This document shows, piece after piece, positions 41,499-49,447 of a stretch of 64,000 nucleotides of DNA; the first letter of the stretch is position 1; each line of letters begins with the position of its first letter. Source of the stretch: Lewinellaceae bacterium. GTDB taxonomy: Bacteria > Bacteroidota > Bacteroidia > Chitinophagales > Saprospiraceae. The notes below the pieces were generated by a model. It was not told the DNA's origin and did no database searches. It saw nothing but the letters and a program-made list of their open reading frames with translations. A program made the position numbers and the translations under genes. The stretch lies in NCBI GenBank assembly GCA_020636255.1, contig JACJYE010000005.1, positions 1 through 64,000 on the forward strand, in the 5' to 3' direction.

Positions 41499-42145
41499 AC
41501 CAGGCGGATAAGCTCGCGTTTGGTAGCAACCCCGAACTTTCGGTAAATGCCCTTGACGTAATGGCGCACGGTATTGATCGAGATGTTGTACCGGCTTGCG
41601 ATCTCCTTGTAGCTCATTTCATTCACCAACCCCTCTAATATATCCCTTTCCCGCCTGCTCAGCTCGGCCTTGTATAAGGTTTCGAGCTGGCTAAAGTCTG
41701 GGGTAAATATTTCTTTGGGGTATGATTCCCGAAATGCGCTCACTACGGCGCCCGCCAGCCGGGGTTCCAGATAGGCGCCTCCTGCGGCTGTGGCGCGCAG
41801 GGCTTCTACCAGTTTTTCCGGCGGAGAACCTTTCAGGAAGTACCCGGAAACCCCTTTTTTAATGCCATCCATCATGTATTCCGAATTGGCAAAACCGGTG
41901 AGTAGGATGATGGGCAGCCTGGGATACCGCTCCAGTATGGCCGGTAATATTTCCAGGCTGTTCGTACCGTCGAGGTCGATGTCCAACAGCAAAATATCGA
42001 CCTTTTCAAGCTTGGGGGCCTGCCTGAAAAAACCTTCTATCGTCTGGCTCGTCAATATGCATTGAAACCCTGTTTCCATTTCCAGAATACCCTGAACGGA
42101 GGCTAGTATTAAAGGGTCATCGTCGATGATGGCGACGTTGATCAT
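41486..42145 (-). CDS. NarL/FixJ (LuxR-type) response regulator
   Basis: The 219-residue protein has a receiver domain with acidic pocket DDD (8-10), phospho-acceptor Asp55 in LLLDIDLDG, a Thr at LLTGF and Lys105 in YFLKG. A LuxR-type HTH (about 150-215) follows, containing LSRRERDILEGL and the recognition region NISINTVRHYVKGIYRKFGV. It should bind DNA as a dimer when phosphorylated. It is convergent with, and overlaps by 13 bp, the propeller sensor kinase, which supports a kinase/regulator pair despite opposite strands. The ATG at 42145 puts the acidic pocket at the normal position. Targets are not visible. Confidence 0.93.
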   Translation of the reverse strand: MINVAIIDDDPLILASVQGILEMETGFQCILTSQTIEGFFRQAPKLEKVDILLLDIDLDGTNSLEILPAILERYPRLPIILLTGFANSEYMMDGIKKGVSGYFLKGSPPEKLVEALRATAAGGAYLEPRLAGAVVSAFRESYPKEIFTPDFSQLETLYKAELSRRERDILEGLVNEMSYKEIASRYNISINTVRHYVKGIYRKFGVATKRELIRLVHLR

Positions 42146-42292
42146 AGCGCATTCATTTGTGCGTAAGCTCTAAGGCTGGGGAGAATAGCTATAAATAACG
42201 CCATTTTTGCGGGAAATACCAAAAAAGAGAGGAAGTGTAAAATACCTGGTTGGCTGTTATCCAGGATAGGGAACACTGATTTTTTAAAAAAG

Positions 42293-42585
42293 GTTACTAT
42301 TCAGCATGCGGCCTAAAATGCTCCTGAAGCAAAATTTTGTAGGCTTTTTCATGCCTAACCCCTTCTCATGGGGCTGTCTCAAAAGTCAAAATAAAAACAT
42401 CGAAGCCAAATAATATGCTGTTTATCGCCGTCTGGCCGGTTCTCCCCTTTGGGGAGCCAGAGGGGCTAGGCCAGGCGGCGAAACATGATTTAGCACTATT
42501 TTTCAATTCCATACTCTTGAGACAGCCCCGGGCGTATTACAAAATTTTGCTTTAGGCCGTAAATCACCATGATGCTGATAGTTAC
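42293..42585. mobile_element. MITE-like element, family A, copy 1 (interrupted)
   Basis: The ends are GTTACTATTCAGCAT and ATGCTGATAGTTAC, imperfect inverted repeats. Internal arms (CTGAAGCAAAATTTTGTA, and TATTACAAAATTTTGCTTTAGG on the right) also pair. The same element occurs uninterrupted at 52033-52184. Here it is almost twice as long because a second palindromic element (42370-42529) sits in its centre. No ORF is present. Confidence 0.7.
42370..42529. mobile_element. MITE-like element, family B, nested inside family A copy
   Basis: This 160-bp non-coding element has 17-bp terminal inverted repeats differing at one position: GGGGCTGTCTCAAAAGT and ACTCTTGAGACAGCCCC. The termini look like those of insertion sequences, so it may be mobilised by a transposase elsewhere in the genome. 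No clear target duplication could be identified because the interior of the host element differs between copies. Confidence 0.65.
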
Positions 42586-42948
42586 AAAAAAAAGATTAAA
42601 AAATAACAAATATGTTTTTTATTTTGTGCTCCCCGGGGCAGTTGCCCATGCAACGTTTACTTCACCATGGCTTTGGGAAGCAAATATGCGCATAACGAAT
42701 GGGGCAAGTGCCCATCATTAGCGTATTGCCAGCCATTTTATCAAAATGGGCCCATGCCTGGGATCCCCGGTTCGCCGGGTATTCCAGGCCACAGCCTCTA
42801 CAAGCTGCCGGCCCCGGCAATGTACTGGCGCCTCCGTTTTAAAAAACGGCCGAAACTTCGCCATTTGCTGATTTTTTTATACTTTTTCATAACTATTTAG
42901 TGTTCAAAAAACAAGTTCTCCATTGGAGATTTTTTGATTGTTACATCA

Positions 42949-43902
42949 ATGATCGTGGAACAACAGATCAAGAGTGCTCTTTTCGGGCTTGCCGTAGGTG
43001 ATGCGCTGGGTGTGCCCGTAGAATTTGTCGGGCGTCCCTGGCTGAAGAAACACCCCCTGGAAGACATGCGGGGGCATGGTACGCATGATCAGCCCCCCGG
43101 CACCTGGTCAGACGATAGTTCCCTGTCCTTTTGCCTGGCAGAAAGCCTTTGTTCCGGTTATAACCTGCGGGATATTGCCGACAAATTCCTGGCCTGGTAC
43201 CGCCAGGGCGAATGGGCTGCCCGTGGTGAAGTATTCGATATCGGCAACAGCACCATCGCTGCTATGGAGCGGCTTTCCAACCGGGCACTGCCGCCCGAGC
43301 TGGCCGGCGGCCTGGACGAGCGGAGCAACGGCAACGGCTCTTTGATGCGCATTATGCCTTTGCTGTTCTATATTCACAACAAACCTATCGACGAGCGCTA
43401 TCAGGCATGCAGCGAGGTGTCGAGCCTCACTCATGGCCATTTTCGCTCCGTCTTTAGCTGCTTCCTTTATCTTGAGGCTGCCCGCCTGCTGCTACAGGGC
43501 GAAACACCTGCAGCGGCTTTCCACAACAGTGTGGCCCTGGTACGCGACTATGCGGAGGCGCAGCAGTTCAACCGCAGGGAACTGTCTTATTTTACCCGCA
43601 TTTTTAACGAAAAACTGCCGGAAGTACAGGAGGATAACATCTATAGTACCGGTTACGTTCTGCATACCCTCGAAGCGGCCTTTTGGTGCCTGCTCACCAC
43701 TGATAATTACCGCGATGCCGTGCTGCGGGCCGCCAACCTTGGGGAAGATACCGACACCACCGCCGCAGTGGCCGGCGGCCTGGCTGGGCTGGCCTACGGC
43801 TTCGACGCCATTCCGCCTCAATGGGTGGAACAGCTGGCCCGCCGCCAGGAGATCGAGGCGCTCTGCCAACGGCTGGCAAAGGCATTAACCTCGTCCCTTT
43901 AA
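42949..43902 (+). CDS. ADP-ribosylglycohydrolase family protein
   Basis: The 317-residue protein belongs to the DraG/ARH-like family, which removes ADP-ribose from proteins or small molecules using two Mg ions. Visible motifs: LFGLAVGDALGVPVEF (11-26), GTWSDDSSLS (51-60) in place of the usual TDDT, and GEDTDTTAAVAGGLAG from residue 265, supplying the C-terminal metal-binding Asp residues. The frame is open back to a TTG at 42934, but the ATG at 42949 places the first helix normally. No ADP-ribosyltransferase gene is adjacent, so a substrate cannot be proposed. A long non-coding stretch (42586-42948), AT-rich with chance ORFs only, lies upstream, and minisatellites follow 11 bp after the stop. 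Confidence 0.88.
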   Translation: MIVEQQIKSALFGLAVGDALGVPVEFVGRPWLKKHPLEDMRGHGTHDQPPGTWSDDSSLSFCLAESLCSGYNLRDIADKFLAWYRQGEWAARGEVFDIGNSTIAAMERLSNRALPPELAGGLDERSNGNGSLMRIMPLLFYIHNKPIDERYQACSEVSSLTHGHFRSVFSCFLYLEAARLLLQGETPAAAFHNSVALVRDYAEAQQFNRRELSYFTRIFNEKLPEVQEDNIYSTGYVLHTLEAAFWCLLTTDNYRDAVLRAANLGEDTDTTAAVAGGLAGLAYGFDAIPPQWVEQLARRQEIEALCQRLAKALTSSL

Positions 43903-43913
43903 CCTTAGCCCGA

Positions 43914-44385
43914 GGCTCCGCCACGGCGGCATTTCGTCCACGGGCGGTGCCCGTGGCTGTTGTGTTAACGCCCTTTGGGCGAGAGGGACGAGGGGGCATC
44001 CCTGTTGATGCTCATCCGCCCTTTGGGCGAGATGGTTGGCTCCGCCACAACGGCATTTCGTCCACGGGCGGTGCCCGTGGCTGTTGTGTTAACGCCCTTT
44101 GGGCGAGAGGGACGAGGGGGCATCCCTGTTGATGCTCATCCGCCCTTTGGGCGAGATGGTTGGCTCCGCCACGGCGGCATTTCGTCCACGGGCGGTGCCC
44201 GTGGCTGTTGTGTTAACGCCCTTTGGGCGAGAGGGACGAGGGGGCATCCCTGTTGATGCTCATCCGCCCTTTGGGCGAGATGGTTGGCTCCGCCACGGCG
44301 GCATTTCGTCCACGGGCGGTGCCCGTGGCTGTTGTGTTAACGCCCTTTGGGCGAGATGGCCGGCTCCGCCGCTGCGGCATTGGTT
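43914..44385 (+). repeat. 124-bp minisatellite
   Basis: Units begin GGCTCCGCCAC at 43914, 44038, 44162 and 44286, exactly 124 bp apart. A fifth, shortened start is at 44362 (76 bp later). Each unit contains two hairpins, CCACGGGC/GCCCGTGG and CGCCCTTTGGGCG. Copies differ by only one or two bases, so the expansion is recent. ORFs reading through it are artefacts of the repeat. Confidence 0.9.
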
Positions 44386-44388
44386 GTC

Positions 44389-44446
44389 CTTTTCCCTTTA
44401 ACCTTTTCCCTTTAACCTTTTCCCTTTAACCTTTTCCCTTTAACCT
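44389..44446 (+). repeat. 14-bp tandem repeat (CTTTTCCCTTTAAC)4
   Basis: Four perfect copies run directly into the 3' end of the methyltransferase gene on the other strand and supply its last codons and stop. A related CCCTTTAACC also surrounds the stop of the glycohydrolase gene at about 43895, before the 124-bp array. Confidence 0.88.
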
Positions 44447-45172
44447 GCCTACCCGCAGCAACACGGGGAACCGAACCTTTACGGTTGCTTCGCTACCCCA
44501 CGCGGCAGCGAGCTGCCGGGTGACGTCCGGTATGGGGTCGACGCCTTTGTCTTTACGGTAGTGTTGAACCGCCGACCAGGTGCCGAGGTAGCCGGCCATA
44601 ACCTCCAGCGGCCACTCGTAGGCCATTTCGTAATCGGCTATGGGTATCTCTGTAAAAGGGAAAGGGATCGTTCGGTAACCCTCGTCGACGTACCGTCGTT
44701 CGGGGTCCCAGTAGGGCCCGACAACCTGGTTGTAGAAATGGCCGATGATATCGTCCAGAGCAGTATCGGTGCGGAACGGCCCGTAACCCAGCACGGCCAG
44801 GATACCTTTAGGCTTCAGCACGCGCCTTACCTCCTGATAGAAATCATCAAAACGAAACCAGTGGACAGCCTGGGCTACGACGGCCAGGCTGGCCTGCCCG
44901 TCGGGCAATGATGATCGTTCTGCGGCTTCAAGCCTGTATGTTATATTGGAGGCCTGCGTAGCATTGTTGAGCTGGCGCTCGCTGATATCGGTGGCCACTA
45001 CCTGCCGGAAAAGCCGGGACAGCAGTACGGCAACTTGTCCGTTGCCTGTACCGCAATCCCATGCCAAATCGTGATTCGGTGCCAAATCAGCTAGCGTTTC
45101 GATCAGTTCAGGTGGATATGCCGGGCGAAAGCGGGCATATTCAGAGGCCTGTTTTGAAAAGTTGTCCTTCAC
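44426..45172 (-). CDS. class I SAM-dependent methyltransferase
   Basis: The 248-residue protein has a Rossmann-type methyltransferase core. Motif I is WDCGTGNGQ (38-46), the acidic residue after strand 2 is in ATDIS, and post-motif segments AQAVHWFRFDDF and LKPKGILAVLGYGPF match the Methyltransf_11 group. It resembles small-molecule enzymes such as trans-aconitate methyltransferase, but the substrate is unknown. The gene starts 10 bp after the C25 protease stop on the same strand, so it is probably the last gene of that operon. Its C-terminal residues (RLKGKG and stop) are encoded by the 14-bp tandem repeat, so the natural C-terminus may have been altered by repeat expansion. Confidence 0.87.
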   Translation of the reverse strand: MKDNFSKQASEYARFRPAYPPELIETLADLAPNHDLAWDCGTGNGQVAVLLSRLFRQVVATDISERQLNNATQASNITYRLEAAERSSLPDGQASLAVVAQAVHWFRFDDFYQEVRRVLKPKGILAVLGYGPFRTDTALDDIIGHFYNQVVGPYWDPERRYVDEGYRTIPFPFTEIPIADYEMAYEWPLEVMAGYLGTWSAVQHYRKDKGVDPIPDVTRQLAAAWGSEATVKVRFPVLLRVGRLKGKG

Positions 45173-45182
45173 GGTAGCCCGG

Positions 45183-48100
45183 TTACTGTTTTAGAACCTG
45201 GACGGGCCGCAATTCATCTTCTGTTCTCAAAACCACCACATACCTGCCTGCGGGCAGCATGTCCATGCTCAGCGACAGCTGGAACACGCCTTTCCTGCGT
45301 AGGCCGGCCGGCGCCAGTTGCCGTAATATAACGCCCTGCGCATTGGCCAGATAAAGTTCTGCCTGTTGGGCCTTGTCCAGGGTATAGGTGATCACGGCTC
45401 TGTCGGAAGTGGGGTTGGGATAGACGTTCAGCGCCGCTCCTCCTGCTTGCAACCACGGGGCCGAGCTCACCACGGTAGTATCTTCCGGGGCTTCGTAGGG
45501 CGGCAGGATGACTTCGTCGATCCAGGCCGCATCCTGCCCGGCGCTGATGATGTCGTCTTTGTGGTATATCCACTGGAAGGTATGCTCCCCGGGCGCTACG
45601 TCGTACGACGTAACCTCCCAGCCCGATTCTCCCGACCAGGAGCCCATTTCCTCGCCATCGATATAGAAAAAGAGATAATCCCAGTCGGCTTCGCTGGACA
45701 GGCGCCGGTTGAATGAAATGAAACCCGGCTCGATGACGTTGAGCGCCAGGCTCAGCTCGGAAGATTCATTGTCTTCTACGTCACCCGATTGCAGGCAATA
45801 TTCTCCTTTATAAGGCTCCTGGGTGCTGAAGAACCAGGGATGCTCGGCCGGCTCCTGCCAAAGCGAGGTATCCAACCCGTTATTTTCGAAGTCTTCTACC
45901 AGCAGGTTGAGCAGTAGTGCCGGTGCGGTTTGCACGCCGTAGGGGTGGGCATCCAATTGGTAGCTTAGGGGGGCTACTGTGGCTATGGGCACATCTTCGG
46001 CGACATGCACGATGAAGCTGGCGGTGGCTTGTGCGCTTATGTTGCCGAGTTGGGCAGGGCCGCTTTCGATGCTCAGGTATGGGCTGCCGCTGGCCAGGCT
46101 CGCCACCGCAGCAGGAGAGGCGCTGTGGCCCATATTGCGGTTGTCTACCAGCAGCAGGGCCGTTTCGCCGGGTTCCAGCCGCCCGTTGCCGTTGCCGGTG
46201 GCGCTGTCGTCAATAGAAACACCGCCAACTTCCAGCCTCGGGGCATCGGCCCTGATCTTGAGCACTCTTTGCCAGCTGTGCCCCGACGTATCGATAGCCT
46301 CTACGATAAATTCGAGGAGCAGTTGGTCGGGAATGCTGTCGGCCAGTACAAACTGGAATGGGGCTGCTTCCGTGCGCTGTAGACTGTCGGCCAGGTCGCC
46401 CCATTCGAAGGTATCGGACAAGAGGGTAACGGCATCGTTGGCCGTACTCAGCGTAGTGCGCAGGGCGCGGGCGGTGTCCAGGCCTACGTTGGCCAGTGTG
46501 ATCCCCATTTGTATGGTTTCCCCGTAGTCGATGCGCTGATTGTCGTTGCCGGTTTCGTCCCCGATGGTGTAATCGGCTATAGTGACGAATGGCCCTGCCA
46601 CGGGGATGACCTGTACCGCTCCCTGGTAGGGCAGGTAGTTGTAAGCTGTAACCGTAACCGTTACAGGGCTGGGGAAATCAAGGGCGCTGAACTCCATCAG
46701 GGCTGTGCTGTCTTCATCCACCAGTGCGTAAGCGATATTCCTGCCTTCGTGGTACAGGCCCACAAGCGCACCAGGCACAGGGCATTCCACCACGAGCTGA
46801 CTGGTACCCAGGAATACTTGCGTGGCATGGGAAGCCTGCAGCGTATCCGGCCTTTTCGTCCACAGTACTACCGAAGGGTCGCCGAAGATATTCCAGGTGT
46901 CCATCATCTCATCGCCACCGGGGCCGTAGGCGTCGATCATCGACCCGCCGCCATGCACTACGATGCTGCCGATCGAATGCCGGATGGCGTAAGTACCCGA
47001 TTCGGCAATGAGTTTGTTCATCTCGTCCTGCCCTTCCATGGGGGGCGACCAGCTTTGCAGGATGCTGGAAAAACAGCCGCCGATACCGCCGGCGGGCAGG
47101 CCTGTATTCTCATCGACAGCACGTACCCATGCATCGCCCAGGCAAGGGCCTGCGCCGAAGTCGTTTTGAAAATCGCCGACGCAGCAGGCAACGGCGATCA
47201 TAAATGGGTAGGCGCCTGTATTGGTAAGCTGATCGGCAGCATTGGTGTTGTAGTTGCCGGTCGACAGGCCTTCGTGGCCACCGTGGCCGGTATAGTTGAT
47301 CAGGCTGGACCCTGTTTCAATGGCCGCATTGATGCTGGCCGCCAGGGGTTCGCCCGCTGCATCGGCAGTAGGGCTGCCTGGCGTTGGGGAGTACTGCCCC
47401 TGGTTGCCCTGATAAAACTCGTAGACTTCCGAATACCCGTAGTCCAGCAAGCCGGACTTGATATTGTTGAGGTGTTCGTAGTCGCGTTCGTCATCATCAC
47501 CAGGCCCTTCAGAGGAGCCGATACCGATGGCCGTGCTGAACCAGCCGGGATTGTCCATACGCGGCGACCGCTCATAGATCATATTCCTGTCCACCATCAG
47601 TTGGAGCTGTGCTTCGTTTTCTGCATTAAAACGGCCGACGAAGAACTCGGGGTAGTGGTCGCTGCCGGCCTGGTAGGCGTAACAGTGGTCGCAGGCATTG
47701 TTGGTGGCCGTCAGGCTGGTGGGCACAACATTCTCATCGCCGGCGATCAGCAGGTAGGTGAGCCCCTTTTCGGAATAGTACTGGCTCACGAAATTGTTCA
47801 CATCTTCGGAAGTGCTGCCTATTTCCGACATCAGGGCCACTTCTGTGGGAATGCCCCTTTGGTTTTTCCATTCTACCAGGGGCTCTATGACAGGCAGGAA
47901 CGCTTCGGTAGTAATGATGAGCATATTACCCAGCTCACCGACCGGCTCGTAGCGGCTAAACCGGTTGTAGTTGATGAAGCGTTTGCCGTATAACAGGTGG
48001 AAGGGCTCAGGAACCGGAGCGGATGCGCCGCGTACGGCTTCAGGCTGGTTCTCATCTGCTTCGAAGGCTATCGTGGCCGTGATTTCGTCGTATACCCGCA

Positions 48101-48602
48101 TGGCCTGCTGCACGGGATTATACTGCACGGGATAGAACAAAACCGTTTGCCCCCGGTAGTCGCGGAAGGTGTAGGGCTTGCGCAGGGCTGCAACCGACTG
48201 AGGGTAAAACGCATCCTGATCATACAAGGCGCTGAAGGAATAAGGTACGCTGGCGGGGTCTACATCCCGGTAGAGGTTGCCTTTGGAAGGGGCCAGCAAA
48301 ACGCCTTCGTAGTCAGTATAGGAAGTATTCTCCACCCTGAATTTCCCACTCGTGCCCGGCGGCAGGATAAAAGAAACGGCAAGCTGAGGCACTTCCGGAG
48401 CGCCTTCCCGTAGCAACGGCGTAGTTTCAGCCATAGTAACGGTGATCGCTTCTCCCCGGGGTGTCGTCACGGTTTGGGATTCGAAGCCTTCCAGGCTGAT
48501 GCGCAGGGTGATAGCATCGTCCTGTTGGCTGACGACAGACAGCTGTTGTGCGGAAACAGATAAAGTGAACATCGCCAGGGCGAAGAGTAGGATGTTTTTC
48601 AT
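45183..48602 (-). CDS. gingipain-like C25 cysteine protease with T9SS sorting domain
   Basis: The 1,139-residue protein has a signal peptide ending at about residue 18 (VSAQQ). An N-terminal propeptide-like region extends to about 215. The C25 catalytic domain (about 220-600) has the catalytic His in NYTGHGGHEG (His440) and the nucleophile in AVACCVGDF (Cys473, by alignment with gingipain VACVNGDF). IFGDPSV (near residue 580) closes the catalytic region. Ig-like domains and a jelly-roll-like domain (about 900-1040) precede a T9SS type A sorting domain beginning LNVYPNPTSDRAVI. Such enzymes are secreted and anchored on the cell surface. It is the middle gene of an apparent three-gene operon: the upstream gene is 12 bp away and the downstream methyltransferase 10 bp away. 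Confidence 0.93.
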   Translation of the reverse strand: MKNILLFALAMFTLSVSAQQLSVVSQQDDAITLRISLEGFESQTVTTPRGEAITVTMAETTPLLREGAPEVPQLAVSFILPPGTSGKFRVENTSYTDYEGVLLAPSKGNLYRDVDPASVPYSFSALYDQDAFYPQSVAALRKPYTFRDYRGQTVLFYPVQYNPVQQAMRVYDEITATIAFEADENQPEAVRGASAPVPEPFHLLYGKRFINYNRFSRYEPVGELGNMLIITTEAFLPVIEPLVEWKNQRGIPTEVALMSEIGSTSEDVNNFVSQYYSEKGLTYLLIAGDENVVPTSLTATNNACDHCYAYQAGSDHYPEFFVGRFNAENEAQLQLMVDRNMIYERSPRMDNPGWFSTAIGIGSSEGPGDDDERDYEHLNNIKSGLLDYGYSEVYEFYQGNQGQYSPTPGSPTADAAGEPLAASINAAIETGSSLINYTGHGGHEGLSTGNYNTNAADQLTNTGAYPFMIAVACCVGDFQNDFGAGPCLGDAWVRAVDENTGLPAGGIGGCFSSILQSWSPPMEGQDEMNKLIAESGTYAIRHSIGSIVVHGGGSMIDAYGPGGDEMMDTWNIFGDPSVVLWTKRPDTLQASHATQVFLGTSQLVVECPVPGALVGLYHEGRNIAYALVDEDSTALMEFSALDFPSPVTVTVTAYNYLPYQGAVQVIPVAGPFVTIADYTIGDETGNDNQRIDYGETIQMGITLANVGLDTARALRTTLSTANDAVTLLSDTFEWGDLADSLQRTEAAPFQFVLADSIPDQLLLEFIVEAIDTSGHSWQRVLKIRADAPRLEVGGVSIDDSATGNGNGRLEPGETALLLVDNRNMGHSASPAAVASLASGSPYLSIESGPAQLGNISAQATASFIVHVAEDVPIATVAPLSYQLDAHPYGVQTAPALLLNLLVEDFENNGLDTSLWQEPAEHPWFFSTQEPYKGEYCLQSGDVEDNESSELSLALNVIEPGFISFNRRLSSEADWDYLFFYIDGEEMGSWSGESGWEVTSYDVAPGEHTFQWIYHKDDIISAGQDAAWIDEVILPPYEAPEDTTVVSSAPWLQAGGAALNVYPNPTSDRAVITYTLDKAQQAELYLANAQGVILRQLAPAGLRRKGVFQLSLSMDMLPAGRYVVVLRTEDELRPVQVLKQ

Positions 48603-48614
48603 ATTGTGGAGATC

Positions 48615-49289
48615 TTATAGTTTGATGATGATTTCCCGAAACCGTTCCTGCCGTTGCGTGGCCCCTGTGAGCCAGTAGGCGCCGGCCGGCAGCCCGGCCA
48701 TGCTGATCTGTCCCTGGGCGGACGGGGGTAGAGCGAAAATGCGAACCGGCATGCCGGTGCTGTTGAAAAGCCGGACTTCCAGCTCTGACGGCCAGGGGTT
48801 GGAAAGGCTGAACTGCTCCTTACAGGGATTGGGGCCGAGCTTGATCGCTTCAGGCGCTGCTTCGCCTGTTGAAGTCAGGCCGGCCGTTATGACAAAGTTG
48901 GCCAGCTGATAATTGGCCGGTTCGCCGGCAGGATATACGCGGAAGCGGAAAGTGCCCGTGCCGGGCAGCCCATTGGTGAAAACGTCGAGTTTGAGAAAGG
49001 CCTCTTCGTCAGTACTGATGGGCCACATATCGCCGGAAGCCGGAATGAGGCCATAGCAGAACTGGTTGTCGCAAAGGGCCACTTCCCATCCGTCGGGGTA
49101 ATTACTTTCCACATTGCGCCACGAAAGGGCCAGGCTGTCAGCCGTTTCATTGAGCATGTTGATCTGGTAGAAGTTGTGGATATCCGGTTCGGCCTGCGCA
49201 GCCAGTTCGGCTCCTGGTTGCAGGGAAAAAAGTTGGGCTTGCAGGCTGATGCCGGCCAGGCATAAGAGGATAGCGGACAACAGGCGCAT
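48615..49289 (-). CDS. small T9SS-sorted secreted protein
   Basis: The 224-residue protein has a signal peptide (MRLLSAILLCLAGISLQAQ). A beta-rich domain of about 110 residues with two nearby Cys (ALCDNQFCYG) follows, then a T9SS-like C-terminal domain (about 150-224) beginning KLGPNPCKEQFSL. The central domain has the WxVALCDNxxCY pattern I associate with small secreted Bacteroidota proteins of unknown function. It is the first gene of the operon with the C25 protease (12-bp gap) and could be a chaperone, inhibitor or co-secreted partner of the protease (inference). On the minus strand, TAATATTG about 40 bp upstream is a weak -7-like sequence. Confidence 0.82.
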   Translation of the reverse strand: MRLLSAILLCLAGISLQAQLFSLQPGAELAAQAEPDIHNFYQINMLNETADSLALSWRNVESNYPDGWEVALCDNQFCYGLIPASGDMWPISTDEEAFLKLDVFTNGLPGTGTFRFRVYPAGEPANYQLANFVITAGLTSTGEAAPEAIKLGPNPCKEQFSLSNPWPSELEVRLFNSTGMPVRIFALPPSAQGQISMAGLPAGAYWLTGATQRQERFREIIIKL

Positions 49290-49383
49290 GAGTGGTATAT
49301 TCGTTTTTGCGGTAACAATATTATGAAAATGTTGCTGCGAATGGGCCTATGCCGCATGGTTTCTTTCGCAAGGGGGCAGACTA

Positions 49384-49438
49384 AGAGCTTGTTTGGAGGC
49401 CGTATTTTAGCCCAAAGGGTGGCCTCCGAACAAGCTCT
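49384..49438. repeat. palindromic repeat family C, copy 1 (short form)
   Basis: Arms AGAGCTTGTTTGGAGGCC and GGCCTCCGAACAAGCTCT flank a core containing TTTTAGCCCAAAGG. It begins 9 bp after the stop of the minus-strand reductase gene and could end its transcript. Confidence 0.8.
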
Positions 49439-49447
49439 AAAGCCCTT

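Noticed and set aside
42667..42900. 77-codon ORF upstream of the ADP-ribosylglycohydrolase
   Set aside because: The product is Pro/Gly-rich and of odd composition, runs through small palindromes, and ends in a non-conserved basic/hydrophobic tail. No promoter or motif supports it.
43914..44385. CRISPR array
   Set aside because: The 124-bp units are contiguous and nearly identical over their whole length. There are no unique spacers and no cas genes.
43821..44429. Four overlapping ORFs of 68-103 codons with nearly identical products in the minisatellite
   Set aside because: They are spaced exactly 124 bp apart and read through tandem repeats with hairpins. The products are Gly/Arg-rich without family resemblance.
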